Positions 1 through 8,964 of a stretch of 64,000 nucleotides of DNA are shown one piece after another; the first letter of the stretch is position 1, and each line of letters starts with the position of its first letter. Below the pieces are notes generated by a model. That model was not told the DNA's origin. It saw nothing but the letters and a program-made list of their open reading frames with translations, and did no database searches. This stretch comes from Sphingomonas yunnanensis. GTDB taxonomy: Bacteria > Pseudomonadota > Alphaproteobacteria > Sphingomonadales > Sphingomonadaceae. The translations under genes were made by a program, and so were the position numbers. The stretch is taken from NCBI RefSeq assembly GCF_019898765.1, contig NZ_JAIOKB010000009.1:62001-126000 (forward strand), read 5' to 3'.

Positions 1-474
1 ACAATCAAAGGGATTGAGGCGGCGGCGACGACCTTCTTCGACTTCCTGCCAGGCGCGCTCCGCGGCTTGGGCGCTCAGGCCAACTTCACCTATATCGACG
101 GCGAGCAGATCGTACCAGCAGCGGCTAATTTCGCTGGAGGTCGCAACACCCTGCCCGGTGTTTCCAAGTACAGCTTTAACGTGATCGGACTGTATGAGCT
201 TGGGCCGGCAAGCGTACGGCTTGCCTACAACTATCGTAGCGCCAATGTCGACGGCTTCGGCGCACCGGGCGTGTTCACCACAGTCTACTCGGACGCAGTC
301 GGTCGCCTAGACCTTTCAGCCAGCTACAATGTCAATGAGAACGTGACGCTGACGGTCGATGCAACTAATCTGCTGCGGACGCCGTATCACAGCTACGTTA
401 AGGATCCTCGCTACCCACGTGATGTTCGATGGGAAGCAAGCCTATTTTCCGCCGGAGTTCGTTTCCGCTTCTAA
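1..474 (+). CDS. TonB-dependent receptor, C-terminal fragment (5' cut by window edge)
   Basis: The reading frame is open from base 1 and ends with TAA at 472-474, so the gene starts outside the window. The visible 157 residues have alternating beta-strand character. They include a membrane-barrel segment with FNVIGLYELG, a DATNLL motif and a terminal FRF, all usual for the last strands of a TonB-dependent outer-membrane receptor. DATNLL followed by a final aromatic residue is what BAM-assembled barrels show. The substrate cannot be told from the tail. The neighbouring glycoside hydrolases and second receptor suggest a carbohydrate, which is inference. Confidence 0.85.
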   Translation, partial: TIKGIEAAATTFFDFLPGALRGLGAQANFTYIDGEQIVPAAANFAGGRNTLPGVSKYSFNVIGLYELGPASVRLAYNYRSANVDGFGAPGVFTTVYSDAVGRLDLSASYNVNENVTLTVDATNLLRTPYHSYVKDPRYPRDVRWEASLFSAGVRFRF

Positions 475-651
475 TCGCGGTCCAATGCTTTAATGTTATG
501 TGGCTGGTGGATCGTAGAGCAGGGCTTAGGGTCTCCTTGCACTACGGTCACAGCGCTTCAAAGCCTGTTACTATTGGCCAATATTCGTTTTATTTCACCA
601 AATCTGAGTCGAGGTTTTCCGTCTAAACAATAGCAATGATAGTAGGAGCGT

Positions 652-1053
652 ATGAGTTCGAGCGAGCAGGACCCAGGTCGTTACGCTGCAAAACAACTTC
701 GATGCGGAATCATTCACGCTTATAATGAGGGGCTAACCTACTCACAGATCGCAAACCGTTTCGGGAAAAGCGTTCGCCAAGTTGGTGCAGCTTTGTCATA
801 CGCCAGGAAAACAACCCCAGAGCTTCTGGTCAGGTTGCCACCTGTCATCAAAAACCACGCTAGCAAACGACAATGCAACCCTCCTTTGATGGTCCGAGAG
901 CCGGCCAACTCGAAACTCTGCTGGATAAACGGTTGCAACCAAAGTGCCAGAGGAGCAAACCGAACCTGCTACTTTCATCGTACGCTAGAGACCCTTGCAT
1001 CTCGCCAGATTTCTGCGGGTCACTTTCTCCCACAGGTTACCTGCGTAAAATAA
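652..1053 (+). CDS. Small HTH-like protein with C-terminal Cys/His cluster
   Basis: A 133-residue protein preceded by AGGAG five bases before the ATG. Residues about 23-50 (NEGLTYSQIANRFGKSVRQV) look like a helix-turn-helix of the kind seen in sigma-like or GcrA-like small regulators. Near the C-terminus there is a Cys...Cys...Cys..His arrangement (CWINGC, then CYFH) that could hold zinc. It is not recognised as a named family. It could be an orphan regulator left in a degraded stretch, since the next 580 bases hold no convincing gene. The call is based on the HTH-like pattern and ribosome-binding site only. Confidence 0.5.
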   Translation: MSSSEQDPGRYAAKQLRCGIIHAYNEGLTYSQIANRFGKSVRQVGAALSYARKTTPELLVRLPPVIKNHASKRQCNPPLMVREPANSKLCWINGCNQSARGANRTCYFHRTLETLASRQISAGHFLPQVTCVK

Positions 1054-1636
1054 TGCGTAAGCCAGGCGTCAGGGGTAAGCGTCTTCTGAGAAGGCTGGAC
1101 GGCACATCGTCAATGCGGGCTTGAGCGTAGCGGCTGTTTCGACGGCACTATGACACCGCCGCCGGTCGCCAAATCTGGCGAGCCCTGTAAGAGCGTAGCC
1201 TTCCCGATGCACACCTGACTGGGCCTTGTTCGGCAGCGGCTGCAGCGATACCTGGCTACTTCCGCAAGGCCAATTACGGTATCCGGCGCCCACGGCGCCT
1301 CTTCCTTCCTGCGGCGGGTCCCACAATTGATAAATCAGACGACCAACCCCGCTTCTTAGCTTGCCCTTTGTTCATCTCGCCGCTTGAGCCGTCCGGGCGC
1401 TCCGCAAAGAAGTCCGGCTGATCTGATTGGCAGGTAGGCAGCCTGTCCGCTCTTAGGCAGAGTGGCAGGCCTTCCTTGACGCGACTGCGTCTACCATCCG
1501 CTTCCTCGCTGCCGACCGGAACTAATGTGAGAGCGAAAGGGAGGAACATTGCCAGAAGGTGCCCGAGCGAACGTGGCAGACGAAAGTCGCCGGCGCGCTC
1601 TCGGTGACGCCAGAACGAACTCGGCTCGAGCAGCTC
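1054..1636. other. Gene-poor stretch
   Basis: No open frame here has a convincing start and protein-like composition; the frames present on the minus strand are Arg/Gly-rich shadows. The stretch contains one copy of a dispersed repeat at about 1350-1450. Confidence 0.5.
1350..1450 (+). repeat. Dispersed intergenic repeat, family B, copy 1
   Basis: About 100 bases align by eye with 28757-28856, with anchor blocks CGCTTCT, GTTCATC, CGCCGCT, AGCC and GATTGGC in the same order and nearly the same spacing. The first 28 bases also resemble 10376-10403. All copies are intergenic. Function unknown. Confidence 0.45.
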
Positions 1637-3478
1637 CTATTGCGCCTCCCGGACCGACGTCACCTTGTCGTAGATCGGTTTGGCGACGGTCGTTAGTCGA
1701 GCGCGCGCGTCGCCAAAAAGATCGAAGAAGACGACGCGGTTGGCGCCGGGCCGCAACCACGGGGCGGGAGTGTAGAGCGTATGCACCGGACCGATCGACC
1801 AGTAACGCCCGAGATTGTGACCGCCGATCCACAGCTGCCCTTTATGCAGGCCGCGCGTGTCGAGGTACGTGTCGGCCGGTCGGTCCACCTGCATCTCCGC
1901 CTCATAGAAGCACGGCCCGCTGCACGGTGCTGCCGACATGGTCACCTGTGCGAGATCGTCCATCGGCAGCCGGAACATCTGCCAGTCAAGCAGCGGCACG
2001 CCCGCGAGCGTCACCTCGCCCGTCAGCCCGGCCTGTTCGGTGCGTATCGCATGCGAGTAGTTCACCCTGCCCGTGTTCTCGACCAGGATCTCGAGCGTCG
2101 CTTCGCGCGGCTGGGGCGGCAGTTCGATCCGTTCCTGCCCGAGCCGCCGGTCGAGTGTCCCGATCAGCCGCCGGTCGACATACACCTGCGCATAGCTGTG
2201 CATGCCCTTGAGCTCCAGCGTCCCGCCTCTCCCCCTCGTCAGCGCGGCGCGGTAGAGCACGTAGCCGTGGTCCTGATCGAGTTCCTCGAAGGTCAGCGGG
2301 CGGTCCGCGCTGACCGGGACGGGTAGATTGTCCCAGAGCGAGGCGCTGCGCCGCACTGCCGACATTGGGAAGTTCGCAGCGACCGTCGCGGTCGGGGTGG
2401 GCGTCGCGGGCTTGCCCGTCACCGCCGCGATCGCATCGGCGATCAGCGCGAACTTGTAGCGCGGGTTCCCCGCCTCGTCGATCGGCGCGTCATAGTCGTA
2501 GCTGGTGGTGTCCGGGTGATAGTCGGTGCCGGTGTGCGAGTCGGCGCCGTTCTTCCACCCAAAGCTGGTGCCGCCATGGACCATGTACAGCGAGATCGAA
2601 TAGCCGCGCTGGAGCATGTAGCGCATCTCCTCGGCCTCCTTGCGCCCGTCCGTCTCGTGGTGGTCTTCGCCCCATTTGTCGAACCAGCCGGCCCAGTACT
2701 CGCCGACCATGCGCAGGCCCTGAGGACGAAACGCCTCCAGCTTGGCGACGGCGTTGGCGGCGCCGCCGGAGCCGAAATTGACCACCGAGGGCAGGTGCGG
2801 CAGCGACCCCTTGGCGAGGTCCCCGGCCTGGTTGGAGGTGAAGAGGACACCGTCCGCCAGCCCCGCGCGGCGATAGGTGGCTTCCAGCCCTTCCAGATAG
2901 GCGTGATCATCGCCGAATGCGCCATATTCGTTCTCGAGCTGCACCGCGACGATCGGGCCTCCGTTGCGCAGCAGGAGCGGCCTCACCTCCTGGCCGAGGC
3001 GCAGCATCCAGCGCTCCACCGCCGCGGTATAGGCGCGATCGGTCGAGCGCAGGGCCAGCCGCCGGTCCTTAAGCAGCCAGGAGGGATAGCCGCCCAGCTC
3101 CCACTCGGCGCAGACATAGGGGCCAGGCCGCAGGATGACGTTGAGTCCCTCCTGCTGCGCCGCACGGATGAAGGCGGCGAGGTCGTTCTGGCCGCCGAAG
3201 TCATACTGGCCGGGGCGCGGCTCGTGGACGTTCCAGAAGGCGTAAGTGGTGATGGTATTGAGCCCCATCGCCTTCGCCTTGCGCAACCGGTCGCGCCAAT
3301 AGGCACGTGGGATGCGGACATAATGCAACTCGCCCGAGATCACCTGATACGGTTTGCCGTCCATCAGGAAGCCCGTGCCGCTGACCTCGAAGCGGTGCGG
3401 CGCGGCGGGCTGCGCCGCCACGGGGGCCGCAGTCAGCGCGGCGGTCGCGAGAACGAGCGAGGTGAGCAAGTGGCGCAT
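1637..3478 (-). CDS. Beta-galactosidase, glycoside hydrolase family 35
   Basis: A 613-residue exported GH35 enzyme that removes terminal beta-D-galactose. Residues 1-23 form a signal peptide ending in APVAAQ. The family signature GGPIVAVQLENEY lies at about 173-185 and carries the acid/base Glu184. The nucleophile is likely Glu260 in VGEYWAGW. The length matches bacterial GH35. The chosen ATG (3478) gives a clean signal peptide. A second in-frame ATG at 3538 adds 20 residues and has a GAGG box overlapping the stop of the upstream SDR remnant, so it remains possible. It is transcribed toward the window edge, away from the TonB receptor at 4256, and fits a locus for galactosylated polysaccharide. 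Confidence 0.9.
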   Translation of the reverse strand: MRHLLTSLVLATAALTAAPVAAQPAAPHRFEVSGTGFLMDGKPYQVISGELHYVRIPRAYWRDRLRKAKAMGLNTITTYAFWNVHEPRPGQYDFGGQNDLAAFIRAAQQEGLNVILRPGPYVCAEWELGGYPSWLLKDRRLALRSTDRAYTAAVERWMLRLGQEVRPLLLRNGGPIVAVQLENEYGAFGDDHAYLEGLEATYRRAGLADGVLFTSNQAGDLAKGSLPHLPSVVNFGSGGAANAVAKLEAFRPQGLRMVGEYWAGWFDKWGEDHHETDGRKEAEEMRYMLQRGYSISLYMVHGGTSFGWKNGADSHTGTDYHPDTTSYDYDAPIDEAGNPRYKFALIADAIAAVTGKPATPTPTATVAANFPMSAVRRSASLWDNLPVPVSADRPLTFEELDQDHGYVLYRAALTRGRGGTLELKGMHSYAQVYVDRRLIGTLDRRLGQERIELPPQPREATLEILVENTGRVNYSHAIRTEQAGLTGEVTLAGVPLLDWQMFRLPMDDLAQVTMSAAPCSGPCFYEAEMQVDRPADTYLDTRGLHKGQLWIGGHNLGRYWSIGPVHTLYTPAPWLRPGANRVVFFDLFGDARARLTTVAKPIYDKVTSVREAQ

Positions 3479-3546
3479 AAGCGATGTCCATAGTTGGGAG
3501 AGCGGGGGCGAGAGGATCGTCGCGGTGACGAGCGGCATGTCTCGCC

Positions 3547-4074
3547 TCATTGTAGATTCACATAGGCGACGCCGTCGACGAGCAGCGCCGCTCCGGTGAC
3601 GTGGCGCGCCATGTGGGAGGCGAGAAAGATGATCGGTGCGGCGACGTCGTCCGGCTGGCCGAGGTGTCCGAGTGGAGTGCGCGTGATCATGCGCTCGCAC
3701 TTCACCGCGTCGGCGAGATCGTCGGCGTTGATGTCGGTCAAGATCGTGCCCGGCAGCACCGAGTTGCAGCGGTTGCGATAGCGGCCGATCGCGATAGCGA
3801 CTGACTGCATTAGCGAGTGATCGCCCGCGTTGGTCGGCGTGTAATGAGGGAACTCGCCGCCGACTAGTGCCGAGATCGACGAGATCGCGACGATCGCGCC
3901 GCGCCAGGCCTGGTGCACCATCCGATCCGCCTGCACCAGCAGATAGGCATTGTGCAGGTTCACGCACATGGTCCGCTCGAGCACGTCTGTCTGCATGTCG
4001 AGAAGGTCGTGGAAGGGGCAAATCCCGGCGTCGCTCACGAGAATGTCACTCCCCCTCTCGCGGCGTCCGCATCC
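3547..4074 (-). pseudogene. SDR family dehydrogenase remnant (5'-truncated, Lys of active site lost)
   Basis: The frame encodes the C-terminal two thirds of a short-chain dehydrogenase. It starts inside the usual NNAG element, here DILVSDAG, and runs through the SSIS strand, the Tyr motif and the PGTILTD loop. The N-terminal TGxxxGxG nucleotide-binding part is missing, with an in-frame stop at 4075-4077. The catalytic YxxxK reads YTPTN, so the active-site Lys is Asn. Both defects argue for a dead gene. Intact relatives with this PGTILTD pattern oxidise sugars such as L-rhamnose or L-fucose, which would suit the adjacent GH29 and GH35 genes. That substrate is inference. Confidence 0.75.
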
Positions 4075-4255
4075 TCAACGATGTCGGTCGCTGTCGCCGT
4101 GGCAACGTCGCGCCGCAGCTTGGCCGTCGCATGTGTGTAAAACACATTTTCATGCTTGAAAACTCGCTTGTCGTGTGAAAGTATTTGTATGAGAAATGCG
4201 AGCATGGGCCGGCACGGCTCCAACAGACTCGCCGCTAAATCTTAGGAGGGGTTGT

Positions 4256-7057
4256 ATGAAGAAGCTTATCGTCGGCGGTGCAGCCGCTACGATCGTGTCA
4301 GTCGGGCAGGTAGCGTCGGCGCAGATCCCGCAGACACAAGCCACGACGGAGGCGACCGAGAACAGCATAGCTGCACCCGCCGATGACATCGTCGTCACCG
4401 GCTTTCGCCGTTCACTCGACCTGGCGAATGAGACGAAGCGCCGTGCCGATGTCGTCAGCGACGTGATTTCGGCAGAAGACATCGGGCAATTCCCTGATCT
4501 GAACCTGGCCGAGTCGCTGCAGCGCATCACCGGCGTTCAGATCACGCGCTCAGCGGGAGAAGGCTCCGGTGTCTCCATCCGCGGACTGCCGCAGGAATTC
4601 ACTCGCGTGCAGTACAACGGGCGTACCTTGGGAAGCGGGGGCACCCGGTCCTTCGACTTCACCGCGTTCTCCGCGCTGTTCACCAGCGCCGTCGAGGTGA
4701 TAAAATCGCCCACGAGCGACCTGATCGAGGGGGGATTGTCTGGAACGGTGAACGTCCAGACGGCGCGACCTCTCGCAATCGGGAAGACGACCCTCAGCGC
4801 GTCCGTCGAGGGCGTCTATGAGGAACAGCGTGATAAGTTGACCCCACGTGTCGCGGTGCTGGGCAATTGGGTCAACGCGGCAGGCACCTTCGGCGTCAGT
4901 GCGGGCGTGGCCTACGAGCGCCGCGAGTACCGCGAGCGCTTTCTCAACACGTACGGCGCGGAGACCAGTCGTGAGTCACCCTTGTTGGACGCCGCGGGTC
5001 GCGCCATTCAGGGAGGCAAGACCCCGCCGATCGACTATAACGTGGACGGCGACTTCAACGACACGTACAGCTTCGAGCACGGCTACGACGCCTGGAACAA
5101 CGCTGGCAGCCGTAAGCGGTTGACGGCGATCTTCGGCTACCAGTTCAAGCCGTCCGATACGCTCGAGCTTTACGGCGACGCGTTCTACAGCCGCTTCAAC
5201 AATGACACCGAGACCCGGCGCGCCCAGCTCCGCATCACCGATATCGCGCCGCGGCTGACCGGCGGTACGGATTATGGCGTACGGGCAAGCACGATCGATA
5301 CGAGTTTCCGTGACCAGCTTCTCGGCGGGTCACAGGGCTTTGTGACGGCGCTGGATGCCGACGGCATCAGCAATCAGGCGACCGCACGCGGCACGATCGC
5401 GACGATCGACGTCCTCTCCTTTGCGCAGGGCGTTCGCTGGACGTCGGGCGCACTGACCCTGGAAGCGGAGGGCTCGTACTTCCGCTCGAAGAACGACAAT
5501 CGCAATTTCGGCCTGCAGGCGCAGGGCCGCGCCTCCGCGGCCATTTCCTATCCCGACGGAATTAGCCAAGGTCCCGCGATCAACTTCAACCGTGGCTACG
5601 ATCAGCTTGATCCTGACAACTTCTATCTGACCGTGGCGGACCTTGCCGCCTTCACCAGCCGTGACCGCAACTGGGAGGGACGGCTGGACGCCACCTATCA
5701 GCTCGGCGACGAGGGCTTCTTCCGATCGATCAAGGTGGGCGTCTTCGCCAGCGACCGTCGGTTTCGTAACACGGCCGGATTTGCGGTTCTCAACGCGCAG
5801 CAGATCGCTGCGCTCTCAGGCGGCAGCTTGACCGTGACGCCTGGGGTTGAGGGCACAGGCGGCATCGCCGCGGGCGGCTTCTTGACCAAAGGCGACTTCC
5901 GCGGTCTGCCCGGGGACCCCGGCCTGCTGGTGATCGACACGTCGAAGTTCGACGCGATCGTTCCGCGGCAATCCTACTTCGACGATCAGGACGTACCGCC
6001 TCAGGCGGGTCAAGGCTTCGACATCGGTGAGCGCAACCTGGCCGCCTATTACCGCGTCAACTTCATGAACTCGGACGAGAAGCTGGCCGGCAACGTTGGG
6101 CTGCGCTGGGTTCAGACGCGTACCAGCTCGATCGGACTCATTCCTGATCTGGACAATTTGATCGTCGAGCCTGACCGGGTTAACGTGACAGTGCCGACGG
6201 CCGGGTCAACGGAGGTCAGGGCCAAGTATAGCGCATTGCTGCCGAGCCTCAACGTCAAGTACAGCATCTCGCCTGCCCTGTTGGTCAGAGCCGCGGCGGC
6301 GCGGGTGATCGGCCGCCCCGATCTTGGTCAACTGGCGGCGGGCACTTCCGTCGACGCGAACGTCCGTTCGATCTCGTCGGGCAACCCCGGGCTGGCGCCG
6401 TTCAAGTCTGACCAGCTCGACCTTTCGCTCGAGTACTATTTCGCCCGCGGCGGGCTGCTGTCACTCGCGGGCTTCTACAAGCACCTGACGGATTATATCG
6501 TCTCCGGCCAGACCACCGACGTACGGACCGTGACCCTACGAACCGGAGGCACGTCCACGCTCGAGTTCCGGCGCAACCAGCCGCTCAACCTACTCAGCGG
6601 CGACGTCAAGGGGGTCGAGGTCGCAGCACAGCTGCCATTGTCCTACTTGACGCCCGCACTTGATGGTTTCGGTCTTTTCGGCAACTACACCTACATCGAC
6701 GCGCCGCAGATCCCGCGAACCCAGGGCGGTGAGGCCTTCCCACTGGATGGTGTGGCGAAGCACAACTACAACGTCGGTGGCTATTTTGAGAAGTACGGGC
6801 TCGGCGTGCGTGGTTCGTACTCCTACCGCGGCCGCTACTCGAATGGCGGTGGCACCTTTGGTGATGGCAACTTCAACGAGCCCTACGGACAGCTCGATGG
6901 ATCCATCAGCTACAAGCTTACTCAAAACGCCGATTTAAGCGTCGATGTTACCAATCTCCTCGATGCCCACGGCAGGCAGTTGAATTCGTTTGGCCTCCTC
7001 TCCTTCGAGGGGTTCACCGGCCGGCGCTTCACCGGCGGTTTGCGGATCCGCTTCTAG
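4256..7057 (+). CDS. TonB-dependent receptor, carbohydrate-locus type
   Basis: A 933-residue outer-membrane receptor. AGGAGG at 4244-4249 sits six bases before the chosen ATG, and the first 23 residues (MKKLIVGG...VASAQ) are a signal peptide; the longer in-frame ATG at 4196 lacks both. A TonB-box-like DDIVVTGFR follows, then a plug domain (about 40-170) with ISAEDIGQFPDLNLAESLQR and GVSIRGL. The rest is a 22-strand barrel ending in GLRIRF. The length and plug wording resemble the TonB receptors of Xanthomonas and Caulobacter that import oligosaccharides. The gene lies directly upstream of the GH29 gene on the same strand. Confidence 0.92.
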   Translation: MKKLIVGGAAATIVSVGQVASAQIPQTQATTEATENSIAAPADDIVVTGFRRSLDLANETKRRADVVSDVISAEDIGQFPDLNLAESLQRITGVQITRSAGEGSGVSIRGLPQEFTRVQYNGRTLGSGGTRSFDFTAFSALFTSAVEVIKSPTSDLIEGGLSGTVNVQTARPLAIGKTTLSASVEGVYEEQRDKLTPRVAVLGNWVNAAGTFGVSAGVAYERREYRERFLNTYGAETSRESPLLDAAGRAIQGGKTPPIDYNVDGDFNDTYSFEHGYDAWNNAGSRKRLTAIFGYQFKPSDTLELYGDAFYSRFNNDTETRRAQLRITDIAPRLTGGTDYGVRASTIDTSFRDQLLGGSQGFVTALDADGISNQATARGTIATIDVLSFAQGVRWTSGALTLEAEGSYFRSKNDNRNFGLQAQGRASAAISYPDGISQGPAINFNRGYDQLDPDNFYLTVADLAAFTSRDRNWEGRLDATYQLGDEGFFRSIKVGVFASDRRFRNTAGFAVLNAQQIAALSGGSLTVTPGVEGTGGIAAGGFLTKGDFRGLPGDPGLLVIDTSKFDAIVPRQSYFDDQDVPPQAGQGFDIGERNLAAYYRVNFMNSDEKLAGNVGLRWVQTRTSSIGLIPDLDNLIVEPDRVNVTVPTAGSTEVRAKYSALLPSLNVKYSISPALLVRAAAARVIGRPDLGQLAAGTSVDANVRSISSGNPGLAPFKSDQLDLSLEYYFARGGLLSLAGFYKHLTDYIVSGQTTDVRTVTLRTGGTSTLEFRRNQPLNLLSGDVKGVEVAAQLPLSYLTPALDGFGLFGNYTYIDAPQIPRTQGGEAFPLDGVAKHNYNVGGYFEKYGLGVRGSYSYRGRYSNGGGTFGDGNFNEPYGQLDGSISYKLTQNADLSVDVTNLLDAHGRQLNSFGLLSFEGFTGRRFTGGLRIRF

Positions 7058-7126
7058 CCTTTGCGGGCCAGTTCGACCGCACCATCGGCTCACCCATGCT
7101 TAAGCGCGCCATTCGGAGAGATGACG

Positions 7127-8809
7127 ATGAAGACGACAAGACGGCAGATGATCGGCGGAAGCCTGAGCGCGGCAGCAGTCGCGCCGACGGCGGCACACGC
7201 CCTCCCCACGATGCCGATCGCGCCTGGGGCCGGTCGCGCACTCAAGGTGCCCGCACCAGCGCGCTTCACGCCGGACTGGGCATCGCTCACCAGTGGCTAC
7301 AGCGTGCCCGACTGGTTCCGAGACGCCAAATTCGGGATGTGGGCGCATTGGAGCGCGCAATGTGTGCCGGAGGCGGGCGACTGGTATGCCCGAGACATGT
7401 ACCTGCCAGGATCTCGCGCGTACAAACATCATCTGGAGCATTACGGCCATCCGGCGGATCGCGGCTTCATAGAGGTACAGAATTTGTGGAAGGCAGACCG
7501 CTGGGATCCGGCTCGCCTACTTGACCTCTATAAGCGCGCTGGCGCGAAATATTTCATGGCTTTGGCCAATCACCACGACAACGTCGACACCTACGCCTCA
7601 CGGCACCACGCCTGGAATACAACTCGGATCGGACCGCGCAGGGACATCATTGGCACGTGGGAGAAGCTCGCACGCGAGCGCGGCTTACGCTTTGCTGTGT
7701 CCAACCACTCGGCGCATGCTTGGCACTGGAACCAGCCGGCCTACGGGTATGACACGGAGGGTCCCCGCGCCGGGCAACGCTACGATGCCTACAAGCTGAC
7801 CAAGGCTAGTGGTCGCGGCAAATGGTGGGACGGGTTAGACCCTCAGCAGCTCTACGGCGGCCGCTTCATGCCAATGCCGGATGGCATCAAGAGCGACGCC
7901 GAGGCACAAAATTGGCACGAAGCAACCGATAGATTGTGGTCAGAAGGCGTGCCGACAGGCGATTTCGCGCGCAACTGGCTCCTTCGCTGCCAGGATCTGG
8001 CTCAGCGGTACAAGCCAGACATGATCTATTTCGACAATTTCGACCTGCCGCTGGAGCAGTACGGCCTCGACTTCACGGCCTGGTATTACAACCAGTCGAT
8101 GGCTTGGAACGATGGCCGGCTCGAAGCGGTGGTCACGAGCAAGATGACGCCGCCGCAGCGACGTATGGGTATCGTCGACGATGTGGAGCGTGGCGGTAAA
8201 TCGTATATCGAGCGGTTCCCGTGGCAGACCGACACGTGCCTGGGCGCTTGGCACTACGACGCAGATTTGTACGCCCGCGACGGCTATAAATCTGCCGCCA
8301 CTGTGATCCACACTTTGTGCGACGTTGTGTCCAAGAACGGCAACCTGATGCTGTCAGTGCCGATGCGCGGGGACGGCACGATCGACGACAAGGAGGAGCG
8401 TATCGTCGCGAATATCGCTGAGTGGATGGGTCGGTTCGGTGAGGCCATTTACGCGAGTAGGCCGTGGAGATTGAACGGTGAGGGTCCGACGCGCGCTAGC
8501 AGCGGCCTTTTTTCCGAAGGCGGTCCGGTCTCGCCATACAATGCACGCGATATCCGGTATGTGAAACGCGGGAATGACCTTCACGCGCTGGTTTTGGGCT
8601 GGCCCGAAGACAATGTTGTTCGCATGACCCTTTTGGGACGTGACAATCCTACGATGCAGGGGAACGTGAGCCGCATCACGTTCCCGGGAGATGCCACACT
8701 ACTCCCATTTCGTCGAACACCAGAGGCATTGGAAGTTACCCTCCCCTTGGCCGCAAGGCATCCAATCGGGCTGGCGCTGATCATGTCGGGCAGCGGTATC
8801 GCCAGCTAA
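7127..8809 (+). CDS. Alpha-L-fucosidase, glycoside hydrolase family 29
   Basis: A 560-residue enzyme expected to release L-fucose. The N-terminus MKTTRRQMIGGS is twin-arginine-like followed by an Ala-rich stretch, so Tat export to the periplasm is likely. GH29 hallmarks are FGMWAHWS at about 69-76, FMALANHHDN at 143-152, FAVSNHSAHAW near 189-199, and the probable nucleophile Asp303 in MIYFDNFD. A late segment NGNLMLSVP is also typical. ATG 7127 is chosen because GGAG lies eight bases upstream; ATG 7121 touches the box. It begins 69 bases after the TonB receptor, consistent with one transcript. Confidence 0.9.
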   Translation: MKTTRRQMIGGSLSAAAVAPTAAHALPTMPIAPGAGRALKVPAPARFTPDWASLTSGYSVPDWFRDAKFGMWAHWSAQCVPEAGDWYARDMYLPGSRAYKHHLEHYGHPADRGFIEVQNLWKADRWDPARLLDLYKRAGAKYFMALANHHDNVDTYASRHHAWNTTRIGPRRDIIGTWEKLARERGLRFAVSNHSAHAWHWNQPAYGYDTEGPRAGQRYDAYKLTKASGRGKWWDGLDPQQLYGGRFMPMPDGIKSDAEAQNWHEATDRLWSEGVPTGDFARNWLLRCQDLAQRYKPDMIYFDNFDLPLEQYGLDFTAWYYNQSMAWNDGRLEAVVTSKMTPPQRRMGIVDDVERGGKSYIERFPWQTDTCLGAWHYDADLYARDGYKSAATVIHTLCDVVSKNGNLMLSVPMRGDGTIDDKEERIVANIAEWMGRFGEAIYASRPWRLNGEGPTRASSGLFSEGGPVSPYNARDIRYVKRGNDLHALVLGWPEDNVVRMTLLGRDNPTMQGNVSRITFPGDATLLPFRRTPEALEVTLPLAARHPIGLALIMSGSGIAS

Positions 8810-8964
8810 GCGGCGCGTGCTCCGACAGGAGTTAAAGGAAGACGCGGGCAGTGCTACCTGAGCATGCTTCACGAGCGCGAATGACGCTCGGGCATTGTCC
8901 ATTGGTGGTCGAGCGGCACTGTTCGGCTAGGCGCCGCCGAACGGCGAGGAGACTGATTAGAGCC

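Noticed and set aside
429..626. Plus-strand frame overlapping the end of the first receptor
   Set aside because: It begins inside the receptor in another phase and has no ribosome-binding site or domain.
4131..4147. Inverted repeat ATGTG...CACAT upstream of the TonB receptor
   Set aside because: Arms of only five bases with a seven-base centre in AT-rich DNA; too weak to call an operator.
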